Assembly: GCF_033843265.1 (NCBI RefSeq)
Contig: NZ_JAWXRD010000030.1
Location: 237,289 to 301,288 of the forward strand
Source: Scandinavium lactucae
Lineage (GTDB): Bacteria > Pseudomonadota > Gammaproteobacteria > Enterobacterales > Enterobacteriaceae
Length of the DNA stretch: 64,000 nt
Direction: 5' to 3'
The notes under the pieces are model-generated. The model did no database searches. It was not told the DNA's origin and saw nothing but the letters and a program-made list of their open reading frames with translations. This document shows, one piece after another, positions 53,984 to 61,425 of this stretch (position 1 is the first letter of the stretch; each line of letters opens with the position of its first letter). A program made the position numbers and the translations under genes.

Positions 53984-55219
53984 ATGCTCCATCCGCGAGC
54001 CAGAACCATGTTGCTGTTATCGGTTCCCGCCCTGATAATTGGTATTGCCTCCAGTCTGATTCTGGTGGTTGTGATGAAAATTGCCGCCGTAATGCAGCAG
54101 TTACTGTGGTCTACGCTACCTGGCAGTTTAGGGGTTAACGTCGACTCAAGCCCCTGGATAATCGGTATGCTGACCGCCACCGGTATTGCGGTGGGTTTAG
54201 TGATTCGATACAGCCCCGGCCACGCAGGCCCCGATCCGGCCTCCGAGCCGTTGATTGGTGCTCCGGTGCCCCCTTCCGCGCTGCCGGGCTTAATTCTGGC
54301 GCTGATTATTGGTCTGGCGGGCGGCGTGAGCCTTGGACCTGAACACCCGATTATGTCGGTCAACGTCGCCCTCGCGGTCGCCCTTGGGGCGCGGTTCTTC
54401 CCGCGCGTCGGCACCATGGACTGGACCATTCTGGCGGCATCAGGAACCATCGGCGCGCTGTTCGGTACCCCAATCGCCGCTGCGCTGATTTTCTCGCAGA
54501 TGCTAAGCGGCAGCGACGATGTGCCCCTGTGGGATCGCCTGTTCGCCCCGCTAATTGCCGCCGCGTCCGGGGCGCTGACGACCAGCCTGTTCTTCCATCC
54601 GCAGTTTTCATTGCCCGTCGCCCAATATACCCATATGCGGCTGGTCGATATTTTCAGCGGGGCGGTGGTCGCCGCAATTGCCATTGCGGTGGGAATGGTG
54701 GCGGTCTGGTGCCTGCCGCGTCTGCATACGCTGATGCACAAGCTGAAACACCCGGTGCTTATTCTCGGTGCGGGCGGTTTTATGCTTGGCGTGCTCGGCG
54801 CATGTGGTGGGCCGATCACCTTGTTCAAAGGCCTGGATGAGATGCAGCAGTTGGCTTTCAGCCAGACGCTGGGCTCAACCGATTTTCTGTTTATTGCGGT
54901 AATGAAACTGGCGGCACTGGTGATTGCGGCCGCCAGTGGTTTTCGCGGTGGGCGCATTTTCCCGGCGGTGTTTGTCGCCGTGGCTCTTGGGCTGATGCTG
55001 CATGCGCACGTCGAAGCCGTACCTGAGGCTATTACCATTTCCTGCGCGATTATGGGGCTGGTGCTGGTAGTGACACGTGATGGCTGGCTGAGTCTGTTCA
55101 TGGCCGCCGTGGTCGTGCCGGATAGCAACCTGCTGCCGCTGCTGTGCATCGTGATGTTGCCCGCCTGGCTCCTGCTGGCGGGCAAACCGGTGATGATGGC
55201 CAAACCCCCTCACGAATAA
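53984..55219 (+). CDS. yfeO: ClC-type ion channel protein YfeO
   Basis: A 411-residue membrane protein of the voltage-gated chloride channel superfamily with about eleven hydrophobic segments. Motifs include GLAGGVSLGPEHPIM and GFRGGRIFPAVF, matching ClC selectivity-filter regions. The transported ion is unproven. The start at 53984 follows AGGAAA; the frame extends upstream to 53858 without homology. It converges with ipdC, with 3 bp between stops. Confidence 0.93.
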   Translation: MLHPRARTMLLLSVPALIIGIASSLILVVVMKIAAVMQQLLWSTLPGSLGVNVDSSPWIIGMLTATGIAVGLVIRYSPGHAGPDPASEPLIGAPVPPSALPGLILALIIGLAGGVSLGPEHPIMSVNVALAVALGARFFPRVGTMDWTILAASGTIGALFGTPIAAALIFSQMLSGSDDVPLWDRLFAPLIAAASGALTTSLFFHPQFSLPVAQYTHMRLVDIFSGAVVAAIAIAVGMVAVWCLPRLHTLMHKLKHPVLILGAGGFMLGVLGACGGPITLFKGLDEMQQLAFSQTLGSTDFLFIAVMKLAALVIAAASGFRGGRIFPAVFVAVALGLMLHAHVEAVPEAITISCAIMGLVLVVTRDGWLSLFMAAVVVPDSNLLPLLCIVMLPAWLLLAGKPVMMAKPPHE

Positions 55220-55222
55220 TCG

Positions 55223-56884
55223 CTATTGCGCACTGTTGCGGGCTTCAAGCGCCTGGGTGACTGCCCGCAACAGGTCCGGTATTTCCAGCTTCGGCAAGAC
55301 CACTTCCACAAAGCTCAGCCTCTCGCGACGGGAGGCCAACTCCAGCACTTCTCGCAGCTGAACCGTTTGTGTTACGCGCCAGCTCTGCGCCTGGCAGTCC
55401 AGATTCAGCGCCTGAGGCAACTGAGTCCAGTTCCACAGGGCGATATCGTTGTATCGCTGTTCTGGCCCATGAATCGCCCGTTCAACGGTGTAACCGTCAT
55501 TATTTAACAGCAAAATCAACGGCGTCTGACCATCTCGCAGCATCGAGCCCAGTTCCTGAATCGTCAACTGCGCGGCTCCATCACCGACCACCAGCACCAC
55601 GCGTCTCTCCGGGGCGGCGGTTTGTGCGCCAAACGCGGCGGGCAGCGTAAAGCCAATCGACCCCCACAGCGGCTGAACAATCAGCATGGCATCCGCTGGC
55701 AGAGTCAGAGAAGCCGCGCCAAACGCAGCTGTCCCCTGATCGGCCAGAATAATATCGCCCGGCAGGAGTGCCTCCTGGAGCACCTGCCAGAAACTCTCCT
55801 GGGTCAGTGTGGCGCTGTACTTGCCCGGAGCCACTTGCGACCGGGACGCGGGTTTTTTCCAGTCGGCAGACAATTCTGTGCAGAGCGATTGCAGCGCCCA
55901 CGCGGCCTGCTCCATCGGCAGCCCGCTGAACCAGCGTTTGCCGACCCGAGCCGAGAATGGCTGTAGCTCAATGGTTTTTTCTAGCGGAATGGATTGGGTA
56001 AACCCGGCGGTAATGGTGTCGGTAAAGCGGGTACCGATACACAAAATGGCATCGGCATCTTCGATAGCGACGCGGGTGCTATCCAGGCTGGCGGCCCCAC
56101 TGTAAGTGCCCGCATAGCCCGGTAGATGCTCATCAAAAAGCCCTTTCCCCATCAACAGCGTCGCAAATGCCAGCGGTTGGGAGGACACCCAGTTACGCAG
56201 CATCGGCTGTAGACCATAACGTTGGGCGAGAAAATCCGCCAGCATCGCCACGCGTTTGCACGGAGTCAGCATCTCCCGCGCCTCAGCGACAAACGCCGCC
56301 AGCGCATTCTCATCCACCTCAGCAGGCTGCACCGTAAGCGCGTTCACCGGAGCGATAGCCGGGGCTTTGGCGACATCCGCAGGCAGCATCAGATAAGCCG
56401 GGCGGCGCGCGGTGAGCATTTCCCGTAGGACGCGGTCGATCTCCTGGCAGGCATTGCTGGCGGTCAGTTTTGCACGGGCAACGCTCAGTGGAATGCTCAT
56501 CTCAAAAAAATGGCCAAAATCACCGTCGCCCAGCGTGTGGTGTAACAGTTCCCCGCGCTGCTGGCTACCGGTTCCCGGGGCACCCACGATATGCAATACC
56601 GGAACATATTCGGCATAGCTCCCGGCCACCCCGTTCAGTGCACTCAGCTCCCCGACGCCGTAGGTTGTCAACAATGCACCCGCCCCATGAACCCGGGCGT
56701 AGCCATCCGCCGCATAGGCCGCATTTAATTCATTAGCACAGCCCACCCAGCACAGACTCGGATGGTCGATGACACTGTCGAGGAACTGCAAATTATAATC
56801 GCCCGGCACGCCGAACATATGGTCGATCCCGCACCCGGCAAGACGATCCACCAGATAATCCGCGATTGTGTAATTCGATTGCAT
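55223..56884 (-). CDS. ipdC: Indolepyruvate decarboxylase IpdC
   Basis: A 553-residue thiamine-diphosphate decarboxylase closely resembling the Enterobacter cloacae enzyme. The cofactor-activating Glu is in CANELNAAYAADGYAR, the active-site His pair in GELLHHTLGDG, and the ThDP motif runs from GDGAAQLTIQELG to LLNNDGYTVE. It converts indole-3-pyruvate to indole-3-acetaldehyde, the key step of auxin synthesis; phenylpyruvate is also used. The start at 56884 has AAGGA 8 bases upstream; the ATG at 56890 is too close to it. A TyrR box lies upstream. Confidence 0.93.
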   Translation of the reverse strand: MQSNYTIADYLVDRLAGCGIDHMFGVPGDYNLQFLDSVIDHPSLCWVGCANELNAAYAADGYARVHGAGALLTTYGVGELSALNGVAGSYAEYVPVLHIVGAPGTGSQQRGELLHHTLGDGDFGHFFEMSIPLSVARAKLTASNACQEIDRVLREMLTARRPAYLMLPADVAKAPAIAPVNALTVQPAEVDENALAAFVAEAREMLTPCKRVAMLADFLAQRYGLQPMLRNWVSSQPLAFATLLMGKGLFDEHLPGYAGTYSGAASLDSTRVAIEDADAILCIGTRFTDTITAGFTQSIPLEKTIELQPFSARVGKRWFSGLPMEQAAWALQSLCTELSADWKKPASRSQVAPGKYSATLTQESFWQVLQEALLPGDIILADQGTAAFGAASLTLPADAMLIVQPLWGSIGFTLPAAFGAQTAAPERRVVLVVGDGAAQLTIQELGSMLRDGQTPLILLLNNDGYTVERAIHGPEQRYNDIALWNWTQLPQALNLDCQAQSWRVTQTVQLREVLELASRRERLSFVEVVLPKLEIPDLLRAVTQALEARNSAQ

Positions 56885-56964
56885 AGCCATCGTCCTTTCG
56901 CCGCATAGATATTCTGAGTATTAGAGATGCGCGAAGTCTGTCCAGAAGGATAAGATTTTCTTTG

Positions 56965-56982
56965 TGGAAAGTAGGGTTTACA
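56965..56982. promoter_or_regulatory. TyrR box upstream of ipdC
   Basis: TGGAAA-N6-TTTACA matches the TyrR consensus TGTAAA-N6-TTTACA at 11 of 12 positions. It lies 80 bp upstream of ipdC. TyrR activation of ipdC with aromatic amino acids is established in Enterobacter cloacae. Confidence 0.75.
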
Positions 56983-57018
56983 GCGTTAAAGAGTGTACGT
57001 CAAAGGCAACATTGATTA

Positions 57019-57034
57019 GTGTAAACGTATACAC
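57019..57034. promoter_or_regulatory. GalR/GalS-like operator upstream of the aldo-keto reductase gene
   Basis: GTGTAAACGTATACAC is nearly palindromic and fits the gal operator form GTGNAANCGNTTNCAC at 11 of 12 fixed positions. It lies 24 bp upstream of the start codon at 57059, over the likely promoter or start site. Confidence 0.55.
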
Positions 57035-57058
57035 ACCCTGTCCCTACTGGAGGTTTTG

Positions 57059-58057
57059 ATGGTTTATCAGGCAAATCCGACGCGCTACGAGACGATGGAA
57101 TATCATCGCTGTGGCCGAAGCGGACTCAAGCTCCCCGCCATTTCGCTGGGCCTTTGGCACAACTTCGGCGATGAAACGTTAGTGGAAACCAGCCGTCAAT
57201 TGCTGCGCCATGCGTTCGATCTCGGGATCACCCATTTTGATCTCGCCAATAACTACGGCCCACCGCCGGGCTCAGCCGAGAGCCATTTTGGGCGCATTCT
57301 GCGCGAAGATTTTCTGCCGTATCGCGATGAGCTGATTATTTCCACTAAAGCGGGTTACACCATGTGGGACGGTCCCTACGGCGACTGGGGTTCACGAAAA
57401 TACCTGGTGGCAAGCCTCGATCAGAGCCTGAAACGCATGGGGCTGGAGTATGTCGATATTTTCTATCATCACCGCCCTGACCCTGATACGCCGCTGGAAG
57501 AAACCATGCGCGCGCTGGATCACGTAGTGCGCCAGGGTAAAGCCCTGTATGTCGGGCTTTCCAATTATCCGGCCGATCGCGCACGTGAAGCATTGGCGAT
57601 TTTGCAGGGTCTGGGTACGCCGTGCCTTATCCATCAGCCGAAATACTCGATGTTCGAACGTTGGGTTGAACAGGGCCTGACCGACCTGCTTCAGGAGCAA
57701 GGCGTCGGCGCGATTGCCTTCTCCCCGCTGGCTGGCGGACAGCTCACCGACCGTTATCTGAATGGGATCCCGGCTGATTCACGCGCTGCCAGCGGGAGCA
57801 AGTTCCTCAGCGCCGACAGCATCACCGAAGAGAAGCTCAATAAAGTGCGCCAGTTGCATGAGATTGCAAACTCGCGCGGTCAGAAATTGTCACAAATGGC
57901 GCTGGCCTGGGTATTGCGTAATGGCAAAATCACGTCGGTGTTGATTGGTGCCAGCAAGACCGCACAGCTTGACGACGCGGTAGGTATGTTGAGTCATCGT
58001 CAGTTCACGGAACAGGAAATTGCCGCCATCGACGCCATTCTGAACGGAACAAAATAA
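57059..58057 (+). CDS. Aldo-keto reductase, YghZ/GprA-like
   Basis: A 332-residue AKR14-type reductase. The catalytic tetrad is visible: Asp and Tyr in THFDLANNYGPPPG, Lys in IISTKAGY and His in DIFYHHRPD. The closest recalled relative is E. coli YghZ, an L-glyceraldehyde-3-phosphate reductase that also reduces other aldehydes. The start at 57059 has GGAGG 5 bases upstream; a TTG codon just before is less likely. It is divergent from ipdC and may share the intergenic control region. It is absent from this place in E. coli. Confidence 0.88.
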   Translation: MVYQANPTRYETMEYHRCGRSGLKLPAISLGLWHNFGDETLVETSRQLLRHAFDLGITHFDLANNYGPPPGSAESHFGRILREDFLPYRDELIISTKAGYTMWDGPYGDWGSRKYLVASLDQSLKRMGLEYVDIFYHHRPDPDTPLEETMRALDHVVRQGKALYVGLSNYPADRAREALAILQGLGTPCLIHQPKYSMFERWVEQGLTDLLQEQGVGAIAFSPLAGGQLTDRYLNGIPADSRAASGSKFLSADSITEEKLNKVRQLHEIANSRGQKLSQMALAWVLRNGKITSVLIGASKTAQLDDAVGMLSHRQFTEQEIAAIDAILNGTK

Positions 58058-58182
58058 CGCCATTTTTAGCAAAAAGTGCTGTGACCTGGGTTTTAGGAGT
58101 TGCTCCAATCCTACGCGGTTGTAACACCTCGTAAGATTGCGTTAACAGGCCCACTTAGGCCCCGATAGTGAGGAGAAACGCC

Positions 58183-58536
58183 ATGTTCAGGTCACTGATT
58201 CTGGCTGCAGTATTACTGGCAAGTGCCCCAATGGTGGCGAATGCAGGCGAAATCACCCTGCTGCCATCGGTTAAATTACAAATTGGCGATCGCGACAATT
58301 ACGGCAACTATTGGGACGGCGGCGGTTGGCGTGACCGCGACTACTGGCGTCGTAACTATGAATGGCGCGATTCGCGCTGGCATCGTCATGATAACGGCAG
58401 GCACCGCGGTTGGGATAAGCATAACGCCTATGAACGCGGTTACCGTGAAGGCTGGAACGATCGCGATGACCACCGTGGCGGTTGGGGTCGCGGTCCGGGC
58501 CGTGGCGGGCACGGACATGGCCACGGACACCATTAA
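58183..58536 (+). CDS. ypeC: DUF2502 periplasmic protein YpeC
   Basis: A 117-residue secreted protein: signal peptide MFRSLILAAVLLASAPMVANA, the DUF2502 core GEITLLPSVKLQIGDRDN, and a basic Arg/Trp/Asp-rich region (RDRDYWRRNYEWRDSRW). The C-terminal tail GRGGHGHGHGHH could bind metals. It is longer than the 108-residue E. coli protein, mainly in this tail. GAGGAG precedes the ATG at 58183. It converges with the manganese transporter gene mntH. Function unknown. Confidence 0.9.
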   Translation: MFRSLILAAVLLASAPMVANAGEITLLPSVKLQIGDRDNYGNYWDGGGWRDRDYWRRNYEWRDSRWHRHDNGRHRGWDKHNAYERGYREGWNDRDDHRGGWGRGPGRGGHGHGHGHH

Positions 58537-58537
58537 A

Positions 58538-58560
58538 AAAGCAGCCTTCGGGCTGCTTTC
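58538..58560. terminator. Terminator between ypeC and mntH
   Basis: AAAGCAGCC-TTCG-GGCTGCTTT with A- and T-runs, directly after the ypeC stop. Confidence 0.85.
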
Positions 58561-58592
58561 TCATTGCTTGCTACACAACATAGCATAGCGCT

Positions 58593-59831
58593 TTACAACC
58601 CCAGCAATGTACCTACCAGCAGCCAGCCGTTCAACGCCACGACCAGTGCCACGATAACCCATCCCGTGCGTTTCACGAGTCGGGTATTCACCAGGTCGCC
58701 CATCAATTTTTTATCGCTGGTAAACAGCAGCAACGGCACCAGCGCCAGCGCAATACCAAAGCTGAGTAACACCTGGCTCATCACCAGTATTCGCGTGGGA
58801 TCCAATCCGAGCAGGATAACCACAAACGAGGGCAGCATGGTTACCGCCCGACGAAACCACAGCGGAATGTGGAAACGGATAAAGCCCTGCATCACCACCT
58901 GCCCGGCCAGCGTCCCAACGACGGTTGACGACAGCCCGGCAGCCACCAGGCTCAGACCGAATATCGTGGCGGCGGCGTGGCTCAGCAATGGCTCGAGTGT
59001 CAGATAAGCCTGATCCAAATCGGCAATACCGGTATGGCCGTTGAAGTGAAACGCCGCCGCTGCGGTCGCCATCATCGCCAGATTAACAAACCCGGCAATG
59101 GTCATCGCCACCCCCACATCCCATTTTGTGGCACTGTAGCGTTCCTGCCGCGAGCCGCCATGAAGATGTTGGGTCAATGAGGAGTGCAGATAAATCACGT
59201 GCGGCATGATGGTGGCGCCGAGCACCCCCGCCGCAAGGAACACCGCTTCTGATGTCGGCAGAGAGGGAATAATCATCCCTTTAGCCAACGGCGCCAGCGC
59301 AGGTTGCGAGAAAATCAGCTCCACAATGTACGCCACCGCGACAAACAGCAGCAGACCGCCGATGACTTTCTCCAGCGGCTTCTGTCCACGGCTTTGCAAC
59401 ATCAGGATCAGGAAGGTCGCGACCCCGGTTAGCACCGCGCCCTGCAACAACGAAACGCCGAGAATGAGTTTGAAACCAATCGCCGCGCCAATGAATTCGG
59501 CCAGATCGGTCGCCATGGCGATAATTTCTGCCTGTACCCAATAGATCCACACCAGCGGGCGCGGATAGTGGTCACGAATTTGTTCGGCCAGGTTTTTGCC
59601 GGTGGCAATCCCCAGCTTGGCAGACAAGACCTGGATCAGCATCGCCATCAGGTTGGCCCAAACGACGACCCACAGCAGTTGATAGCCGTAACTGGCACCC
59701 GCCTGAATATTGGTAGCAAAGTTGCCCGGATCGATATAACCAATGGCAGCAATGAACGCAGGCCCCATTAATGCAAACCGCATCTTGCGCGCTGCGCGAC
59801 TGCTGCTACTCTCAACGCGACTGTTTGTCAT
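58593..59831 (-). CDS. mntH: Manganese/iron NRAMP transporter MntH
   Basis: A 412-residue NRAMP proton-coupled Mn(II)/Fe(II) importer with eleven predicted membrane segments. The metal-binding motifs DPGNFA (segment 1) and MPHVIYLHSSL (segment 6) are intact. Length and sequence match E. coli. Upstream are an MntR box and a Fur box. Confidence 0.97.
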   Translation of the reverse strand: MTNSRVESSSSRAARKMRFALMGPAFIAAIGYIDPGNFATNIQAGASYGYQLLWVVVWANLMAMLIQVLSAKLGIATGKNLAEQIRDHYPRPLVWIYWVQAEIIAMATDLAEFIGAAIGFKLILGVSLLQGAVLTGVATFLILMLQSRGQKPLEKVIGGLLLFVAVAYIVELIFSQPALAPLAKGMIIPSLPTSEAVFLAAGVLGATIMPHVIYLHSSLTQHLHGGSRQERYSATKWDVGVAMTIAGFVNLAMMATAAAAFHFNGHTGIADLDQAYLTLEPLLSHAAATIFGLSLVAAGLSSTVVGTLAGQVVMQGFIRFHIPLWFRRAVTMLPSFVVILLGLDPTRILVMSQVLLSFGIALALVPLLLFTSDKKLMGDLVNTRLVKRTGWVIVALVVALNGWLLVGTLLGL

Positions 59832-59844
59832 TTTCTGCCTCTGG

Positions 59845-59865
59845 AATATAGCCTTTGCTATGTTT
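59845..59865. promoter_or_regulatory. MntR box of mntH
   Basis: The core TATAGCCTTTGCTATG is an inverted repeat that matches the E. coli MntR operator (ACATAGCAAAGGCTATGT on the other strand) with one changed base. It lies 14 bp upstream of the mntH start codon. Confidence 0.85.
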
Positions 59866-59879
59866 CACTTTATCAAAAT

Positions 59880-59898
59880 GAGAATGATTATCAAGTTC
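59880..59898. promoter_or_regulatory. Fur box of mntH
   Basis: GAGAATGATTATCAAGTTC matches the 19-bp Fur consensus at 14 positions. The next bases (GATAATGATTTC, from 59911) form a further half site. mntH is known to be Fur-regulated in E. coli. The remaining gap to nupC (353 bp in total) holds the CRP site and no visible gene. Confidence 0.7.
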
Positions 59899-60073
59899 AT
59901 TTAGTATGGTGATAATGATTTCTCTGATAGATGGAAACGATAGCTGCGGGTCAAGCAACAGCCATGTTATCGGGAAGAGTACCGTCAGGATGCTTTACCA
60001 GTCAGACTAGTACATTAACGCAACTTTTAACACCTTTACATAACATAACAGATTTGTATGGTTGATCACCTTT

Positions 60074-60089
60074 TTTGAGATTGCTCACA
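60074..60089. promoter_or_regulatory. CRP site upstream of nupC
   Basis: TTTGA-GATTGC-TCACA matches CRP at 9 of 10 half-site positions. It lies 96 bp upstream of nupC, which is known to be controlled by CRP and CytR. Confidence 0.6.
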
Positions 60090-60184
60090 GGTTCTAACTA
60101 TAGTGAGGCATGGATCTCGTTTTCTTTTATGTTGTTGCATAGAATGTGCACGGAAATTTAACCTGCCTCATATTTGGAGCAAAT

Positions 60185-61387
60185 ATGGACCGCGTTCTAC
60201 ACTTTGTCCTCGCGCTTGCCGTGGTTGCGATTCTGGCGTTGCTGGTCAGTCACAATCGTAAAGAGATCCGCATTCGCTATGTGATTCAATTGCTTGTTAT
60301 TGAAGTCCTGCTGGCCTGGTTCTTCCTGAACTCAGATGTCGGCCTGGGATTTGTGAAAGGATTCTCCGAGATGTTCGAAAAACTTCTCGGATTTGCTAAC
60401 GAAGGGACAAATTTCGTCTTCGGTAAAATGAACGATGAAGGCCTGGCATTCTTCTTCCTGAAAGTGCTGTGCCCGATTGTATTCATTTCCGCACTGATTG
60501 GTATTTTGCAGCACATCCGTATTCTGCCGATTGTGATTCGCGCAATTGGTACCGTGCTGTCTAAAGTCAACGGTATGGGTAAACTGGAGTCTTTCAACGC
60601 GGTTAGCTCCCTGATCCTCGGTCAGTCCGAAAACTTTATCGCCTATAAAGACATCCTCGGTAAGATGTCGCGCAACCGCATGTACACCATGGCGGCGACC
60701 GCAATGTCTACCGTATCGATGTCCATCGTCGGCGCGTACATGACCATGCTGGACCCAAAATATGTGGTTGCCGCACTGGTCCTGAACATGTTCAGCACCT
60801 TTATCGTTCTGTCACTCATCAACCCGTATCGCGTTGAGCAGAGTGAAGAGAATCTGCAGATGTCTAATCTGCACGAAGGTCAGAGCTTCTTTGAAATGCT
60901 GGGCGAGTACATTCTGGCAGGCTTCAAAGTGGCAATCATCGTTTCCGCTATGCTGATCGGCTTCATCGCCCTGATTGCTGCGCTGAACGCCCTGTTCTTC
61001 ACGGTCACCAGCTGGTTTGGCCACGGTATCTCCTTCCAGGGGATCCTCGGCTACATCTTCTGGCCAGTGGCTTGGGTGATGGGCGTGCCTGCCAGCGAAG
61101 CATTGCAGGTCGGCAGTATTATGGCGACCAAAATGGTCTCTAACGAATTTGTTGCCATGATGGATCTGCAGAAAGTGGCCAGCACACTGTCTCCGCGTGC
61201 AGAAGGTATCCTGTCCATCTTCCTGGTTTCCTTCGCCAACTTCTCTTCTATCGGTATCATCGCCGGTGCGATTAAAGGTCTGAACGAAGAGCAGGGTAAC
61301 GTGGTTTCACGCTTCGGCCTGAAACTGGTTTACGGTTCTACCCTGGTGAGCGTGCTGTCTGCGTCCATCGCGGCGCTGGTCCTGTAA
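60185..61387 (+). CDS. nupC: Nucleoside:H+ symporter NupC
   Basis: A 400-residue concentrative nucleoside transporter of the inner membrane, equal in length to E. coli NupC and nearly identical over long stretches (ESFNAVSSLILGQSENFIAY, GVPASEALQVGSIMATKMVS). It imports nucleosides except guanosine and deoxyguanosine with protons. The start at 60185 follows GGAGC; the frame is open from 60146. Confidence 0.97.
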   Translation: MDRVLHFVLALAVVAILALLVSHNRKEIRIRYVIQLLVIEVLLAWFFLNSDVGLGFVKGFSEMFEKLLGFANEGTNFVFGKMNDEGLAFFFLKVLCPIVFISALIGILQHIRILPIVIRAIGTVLSKVNGMGKLESFNAVSSLILGQSENFIAYKDILGKMSRNRMYTMAATAMSTVSMSIVGAYMTMLDPKYVVAALVLNMFSTFIVLSLINPYRVEQSEENLQMSNLHEGQSFFEMLGEYILAGFKVAIIVSAMLIGFIALIAALNALFFTVTSWFGHGISFQGILGYIFWPVAWVMGVPASEALQVGSIMATKMVSNEFVAMMDLQKVASTLSPRAEGILSIFLVSFANFSSIGIIAGAIKGLNEEQGNVVSRFGLKLVYGSTLVSVLSASIAALVL

Positions 61388-61396
61388 AAAACGGTC

Positions 61397-61425
61397 AAAA
61401 AAGCCGGGCGATGCCCGGCTTTTTT
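61397..61425. terminator. Bidirectional terminator between nupC and pdeA
   Basis: AAAAAAGCCGGGC-GAT-GCCCGGCTTTTTT follows the nupC stop and overlaps the very end of pdeA. Confidence 0.9.

Noticed and set aside
53962..55203. 413-codon open frame on the minus strand opposite yfeO
   Set aside because: It is the exact antisense of a conserved membrane protein, rich in Ser, Pro, Ala and Arg, with no domain.
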